Assembly (NCBI GenBank): GCA_032622095.1
Contig: CP136065.1
Coordinates: 115,921,195 to 115,985,194 of the forward strand
Direction of reading: 5' to 3'
Length of the DNA: 64,000 bases
DNA from: Siphonodentalium dalli
Lineage: Eukaryota; Mollusca; Scaphopoda; Gadilida; Siphonodentaliidae
Below the pieces are notes generated by a model that was not told the DNA's origin, did not search any database, and worked only from the letters and a program-made list of their open reading frames with translations. The position numbers and the translations under genes are program-made. Positions 60,901 to 64,000 of this stretch are shown piece after piece; the first letter of the stretch is position 1, and each line of letters starts with the position of its first letter.

Positions 60901-61218
60901 AGATTTTTCCAGTAATTTTGACATATATGTTATCTGATTGTCCAATGCTCAATGTCATGTGATATCATTCCGGAAACAGATGCACAATAATTAAAATTCA
61001 GACATTAGAAATTAGTTGTTCAGTATTTTCAATTTTGAGGGAATCCTGCATAGACCAAACCTGAAAAATCAAAATACACTTGCTCCTGCTCTGAAACTTT
61101 AGTTCCCGATCCAGTATGATGTTCCTAACATGAATTAATGAAGAAAAAGTTATTTGAAAAACACTTTTTTTGCACCCTATTTGGCCACTTGTGGTCAACC
61201 TTTAACGTGAAAGAGCCC
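57901..61218. mobile_element. TIR element family 'GGGCTCTTTCA', copy B (3.32 kb)
   Basis: Left GGGCTCTTTCACGTTAAAGG then TTGACAAAATGA; right TCAACCTTTAACGTGAAAGA then GCCC. Flanked by ACAT on both sides (57897-57900; 61219-61222), a 4-bp TSD. It is the inverted relative of 30418-34210. It sits in intron 1 of the transposase, so it inserted into the larger transposon. No transposase inside. Confidence 0.85.
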
Positions 61219-61574
61219 ACATTGTACCATGCAAATTTCCAGTTCGAGCTGTTTCTGAATAGAACCTGGTATAAAATTGTCTACTATGAGGGTTTACAAG
61301 CAGATTTTACCCATTCACAATACAAACCGTTCATAGCAGCATGCATGGCCTTATTGCTCGAAGACGAGTGTGACTCGCCACACAGTAGTATTTCAACCAG
61401 GCTCTACCCATGATTCATTTGATGAACTGGATATTACATGCACACTTCGGCTAGGATATGATACCGGTAGGCAGCAATTAATACATTATTTTGCTGACAA
61501 TAGGATAACATATACATATCGCGATTTAATTTAGGCTTGAAAAATTATTGAAATTTCAACACGCAGTAACGAAT

Positions 61575-61607
<33 letters not shown>
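61575..61607. repeat. Poly-G tract (33 bases)
   Basis: Uninterrupted G run about 110 bases into transposase intron 1. Read on the minus strand it makes a spurious Pro run in an extended frame; it is not coding because the exon ends at 61721. Confidence 0.85.
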
Positions 61608-61608
<1 letters not shown>

Positions 61609-61720
61609 GTTTCTTCGCAAGTCAGAAGAACTATTAGTCAACAATTGGAATTCAATAAGTATAAAAAGGCGTCGCATACAACAAAATAATGTTTGAGATG
61701 TATAATAATAAAATACAAAC

Positions 61721-62511
61721 CTTTCATGGATCTCCTTGAATATATCGTTCATTACCTTCGAGGAACATTCCATAAGGGTGTTCACGTCTTTGAATTTGGA
61801 AAGAACAGAAGACAGTGAAGCAACCCTTGAACACAATAAAGCCGTATCTAACCTAATGTTTCTCAAAATCTCTGCCTTCACTTCCTCGTACTGTTTTTTC
61901 TTATTTGATTCAGCATCGTCTGACTCCTCAATGACAGGGTCAAAGTTGGGACATGTTTTCAGAATGATCTCTGGGGTACTGGAACGTACACAGGATTTAA
62001 CTCGCACTGCTGAATAATCATGGTCATCAGATAAAATAGAAGAAATATTATTGTTGTCACACATTTCATCAAATCCATGTTCTTGATTGGGAATTGTAAC
62101 TGTTTCACTAGTAGAAATGAGTCTTTTTTTTACTCTTTGTTTTTTACGTTTAGTTGGAGTTTGATTTTTTGTGAATGACGTATATTTACCAGGTGTCCGT
62201 GGTGTGCTATGGAGACGCTTCTCTGTTTCTCTGTTCCCCGATTGCATGTACTCCGACAAATTTTTCATGCAACTACATTTGAACTCATAATTAGATGACA
62301 CTCTGTTGAGACACTTCTGACAGATGGAAGCACTCGCCGGTAATTTATCAACAGATGCCCCGAACAAAGATGTTAATTTCTGACGCACTTCTTCTTTGAT
62401 ACATTTAGTTTTGTTTAACTTAAAACATCGAGATTTGTCTGATGTTAAGCAGGCAAAACACACAGCTTTCGATTTTTTTCGGGGAGTTGAACTTGAAAAG
62501 CCCGCGGACAT
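61721..62511 (-). CDS. DUF6589-type transposase, exon 1 (N-terminal)
   Basis: Start chosen at ATG 62511 (MSAGFSSSTPRKKSKAVCFA); an in-frame ATG at 62571 would place coding sequence inside the TIR and is less likely. Exon 1 codes for 263 residues plus two bases, ending KEIHE and donor AAAG/GTTTGT. C18-x2-C21 and C64-x2-C67 form a zinc-binding pair reminiscent of the insect ZAD or other transposon Cys-rich N-termini, probably for DNA end binding or dimerisation. Then a basic Thr/Pro/Lys region (TPTKRKKQRVKKRL) acts as a likely nuclear signal, followed by an acidic linker. With exons 2-5 the protein is 953 aa. Confidence 0.85.
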
Positions 62512-62570
62512 TTTGAATGGGATTCCCCAGTCTAAAAATAGAGGTATCCCTCCGCATAAAAAAGTTACCA

Positions 62571-62665
62571 TCCTTATGGCAGTGGTATATCAGCGTAGCG
62601 ATGAGAGATAACTCTGCCTGGAGTATATCAGCGTAGCGATGAGAGATAACTCTGCCTGGAGTTTG
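62571..62665 (-). repeat. Right terminal inverted repeat with a 38-bp tandem duplication
   Basis: From the outer end CAAACTCCAGGCAG to the inner CACTGCCATAAGGA (both read on the minus strand). A 38-base block (TATATCAGCGTAGCGATGAG...) is present twice, at 62586-62623 and 62624-62661, so this TIR is longer than the left by one unit. Confidence 0.85.
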
Positions 62666-62674
62666 ATAACTGAC
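62666..62674. repeat. Right 9-bp target-site duplication of the transposon
   Basis: ATAACTGAC, identical to 40750-40758. Confidence 0.9.
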
Positions 62675-63142
62675 CTGCACATACAGGGTGTTCCGAAATG
62701 TAACGGAGCAATATTCAACCAACAACAACAACAATGCCGCTACAATGTCAAGGACACCGGATATTGTATCCAAGCAACACTTCCAAATTTTGAAAGAACG
62801 GAGACAACATCTTGCCGAAATTCTTCTATGATTTAAATTTCTGCACGCTTGAGAGGAATTCGGCCAACAACAGCCAATTGTAACTGGTGAGCATTGTAGC
62901 GGACCACCATCTCTGAACAGATCATATTAGCGAACGTTCGGTAACTTCACTGTCTTCAGACGACCACGATTCAATCGTAACTCCGAGTCTCCGTAACTTC
63001 AATTTCAAACTTGCGTAATTCACTACTAGTACTAATTGGGGGAATTTCTATTACCAAGGGTAAATCAAATTAGTACAGCACCAGGGACCTTGAATCAACG
63101 AAATAGTGATAAAAGAATACAACAACAGCGTAAGTAGAGGAA
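62675..63142. other. Flanking DNA, no gene assigned
   Basis: Begins CTGCACATACAGGGTGTTCC. The phrase CAGGGTGTTCCGAAATGTAA resembles the termini of mariner-type elements, but I found no partner end. A CAA repeat lies near 62721. Confidence 0.4.
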
Positions 63143-63292
63143 GGTATCCAGCTAACTGGGACCTTGGCTAACTGGGACCTTGGCTAACTGGGACCTCGAG
63201 TCAAGTCAGGCTAACTGGGACCTTGGCTAACTGGGACCTTCTGGCTAACTGGGACCTTGGCTATCTGGGACCTTGGCTAACTGGGACCTTCA
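63143..63292 (+). repeat. Tandem array of ~17-bp units GGCTAACTGGGACCTT
   Basis: About eight units, one interrupted by CTCGAGTCAAGTCA near 63205. Not a CRISPR array: there are no unique spacers. Confidence 0.85.
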
Positions 63293-63571
63293 GATATATT
63301 ATTAATCATTTCATTAAAATCAATGTTTATTAAGTCATGAGAAAGTTAAAAACAAATGAAATGATAACATTTTAGATAAATAACATTAAACAAAACAGTA
63401 AAAACACAATAAAAACACTATACAAGTCTGCTGGTTTTGCAGTTCTGTGTAGCACGATGGAGGCTGTAGCACTGTCTCTGCATGTATATACCCATACTGG
63501 TATGCTGTATTTACTCTCTGTCATGCATGTCTGGTTCTTCAACTGGTGAGAATACCTGAGTGCATTCTCTG

Positions 63572-64000
63572 TCACGCCTGTCTGGTTCTGGAACTGGTGC
63601 GAATAACTGAGCGCATTCTCTGAGAAGTTGACTGGTTGAGACCTCTTTGGCGTCGTATTTGTCCCATAGCTGAAGATTTCCCCCTGCATTTATATAATAC
63701 CGTGGTGTTCTTCTTCTGGCGACGCGTCAACTTTCCTTCACTCACCATCTTAATTGTTGTCGGAATCTCCTTGGCTTCTTGATACAACAGAGTCAGGAGG
63801 AGATACAGTGGTAAGTTCGCCTTCATCGCTCTCTGGTTAAGTTTATTATGCCATCCTTCGACATCATTGTTGGTTCTTATGCTGCGTCCGAAGACTGACC
63901 ATTCATCAACTGACCATACAGGGTTCTTTATCCAGGTTTTCTCAACGTATGCCATATAGTTGCTGACGTGAGGTACCTGGCTGTCTACCTTTGCCTTTAG
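63572..64000 (-). CDS. Mutator-like transposase, C-terminal part (partial)
   Basis: Open on the minus strand from the window edge to a stop at 63572-63574 (about 142 codons seen). It reads NYMAYVEKTWIKNPVW, then SIRTNNDVEGWHNKLNQRA, then LLTLLYQEAKE. The pattern W..NP.W..........RTNN.VEGWH..LN with a following hydrophobic helix and E is typical of the end of animal MULE transposase domains. The catalytic core would lie beyond 64000. After NTTVLY the frame continues into a Gln/Arg/Ser-rich tail of uncertain reality. A 51-52-base duplication at about 63522-63625 lies around the stop. Confidence 0.7.
   Translation of the reverse strand, partial: LKAKVDSQVPHVSNYMAYVEKTWIKNPVWSVDEWSVFGRSIRTNNDVEGWHNKLNQRAMKANLPLYLLLTLLYQEAKEIPTTIKMVSEGKLTRRQKKNTTVLYKCRGKSSAMGQIRRQRGLNQSTSQRMRSVIRTSSRTRQA

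Larger units (their letters stand above)
40759..62665. mobile_element. Complete 21.9-kb Academ-H-like DNA transposon
   Basis: Seen: an element starting CAAACTCCATACAG and ending CTGCCTGGAGTTTG, flanked by an exact 9-bp duplication. The ends share a diverged outer ~40 bases (AACTCCA..CAG...CTCT) and a conserved inner CACTGCCATAAGGA (40800-40813; complement at 62571-62584). Two convergent multi-exon genes start just inside the ends: a RecQ-like helicase from 41041 and a DUF6589-type transposase from 62511, ending 2.4 kb apart. Known from memory and unchecked: Academ-H DNA transposons of animals and fungi encode a transposase plus an SF2 helicase and make 9-10-bp duplications. Inferred: this is one such element. 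Most of its length is intron and nested insertions. Both genes are free of stops and frameshifts across all junctions, so it was active recently on an evolutionary scale. Confidence 0.85.
63143..64000. mobile_element. Left part of a Mutator-like element (runs off the window)
   Basis: Terminus GGTATCCAGCTAACTGGGACC (given in two pieces: GGTATCCAG, CTAACTGGGACC), then an array of ~17-base units TGGCTAACTGGGACCT to 63292, then the partial transposase frame on the minus strand. The right end is outside the window, so the TSD cannot be read. Confidence 0.6.

Noticed and set aside
62420-62773. 117-codon minus-strand frame crossing the transposon boundary
   Set aside because: Overlaps exon 1 of the transposase in another frame and runs through the TIR and TSD into flanking DNA.
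63143-63292. CRISPR-like array
   Set aside because: Units are contiguous with no unique spacers, in a eukaryotic context.
63372-63689. 105-codon minus-strand frame with a 17-residue repeat
   Set aside because: A 51-52-base duplication overlapping the end of the MULE transposase in another frame; no independent support.
1-64000. tRNA or rRNA genes
   Set aside because: No cloverleaf with A/B boxes or rRNA core sequence was recognised by eye; a covariance-model scan would be decisive.

Overview
This window is eukaryotic, most likely from a mollusc and probably a bivalve. It is AT-rich, its exons are bounded by canonical GT/AG splice sites, and much of it is built from dispersed modules around the phrases GAGTTATGGCCCTT and CCAAGATGGC, which I associate with bivalve genomes. 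True coding sequence is sparse. Most of the 64 kb is made of transposable elements of several kinds, many of which can be bounded exactly by terminal inverted repeats (TIRs) and target-site duplications (TSDs).

Layout. 1-1545: tandem-repeat element ending in a hairpin. 1872-3863: minus-strand terminal exon of an unrecognised disordered protein. 6660-13658: a tandem-core element, a hAT-like MITE and a 3.75-kb TIR element with an 8-bp TSD. 15.5-27 kb: a minus-strand gene of unknown function, with four exons found and at least one missing. Its introns hold a tandem-core element (17.9-20.7 kb, with a 980-bp hAT-like MITE nested inside) and a 4.26-kb element with 75-bp TIRs. 27-40.7 kb: no recognised gene, only fold-back and TIR elements, including one copy of a 3.3-3.8-kb family at 30.4-34.2 kb. 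62.7-64 kb: the end of a Mutator-like element with a partial transposase.

The main discovery is at 40759-62665, a 21.9-kb DNA transposon that appears complete. It is bounded by related TIRs (CAAACTCCA...TGGAGTTTG) and an exact 9-bp TSD (ATAACTGAC). Two convergent, intron-containing genes read inward from the ends. The left one is a two-exon RecQ-like SF2 helicase (450 aa). The right one is a five-exon protein with the DUF6589/transposase signature (953 aa). Every exon junction keeps frame. This architecture fits the helicase-bearing 'H' branch of the Academ superfamily. Its introns and the intergenic gap have collected other elements: a 1.03-kb fold-back element whose TIRs are 17-bp tandem repeats (own 9-bp TSD), a TTAA-flanked MITE, two copies of a hairpin-ended family, a second inverted copy of the 3.3-kb TIR family, and the end of a GGTATCCAG-type array.

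The same terminal sequence GGTATCCAG followed by 16-17-bp tandem repeats marks both the array in the helicase intron (42.4-42.5 kb) and the Mutator-like element at 63.1 kb. This suggests a family whose termini are fast-evolving tandem arrays. No rRNA, tRNA or CRISPR array was seen.
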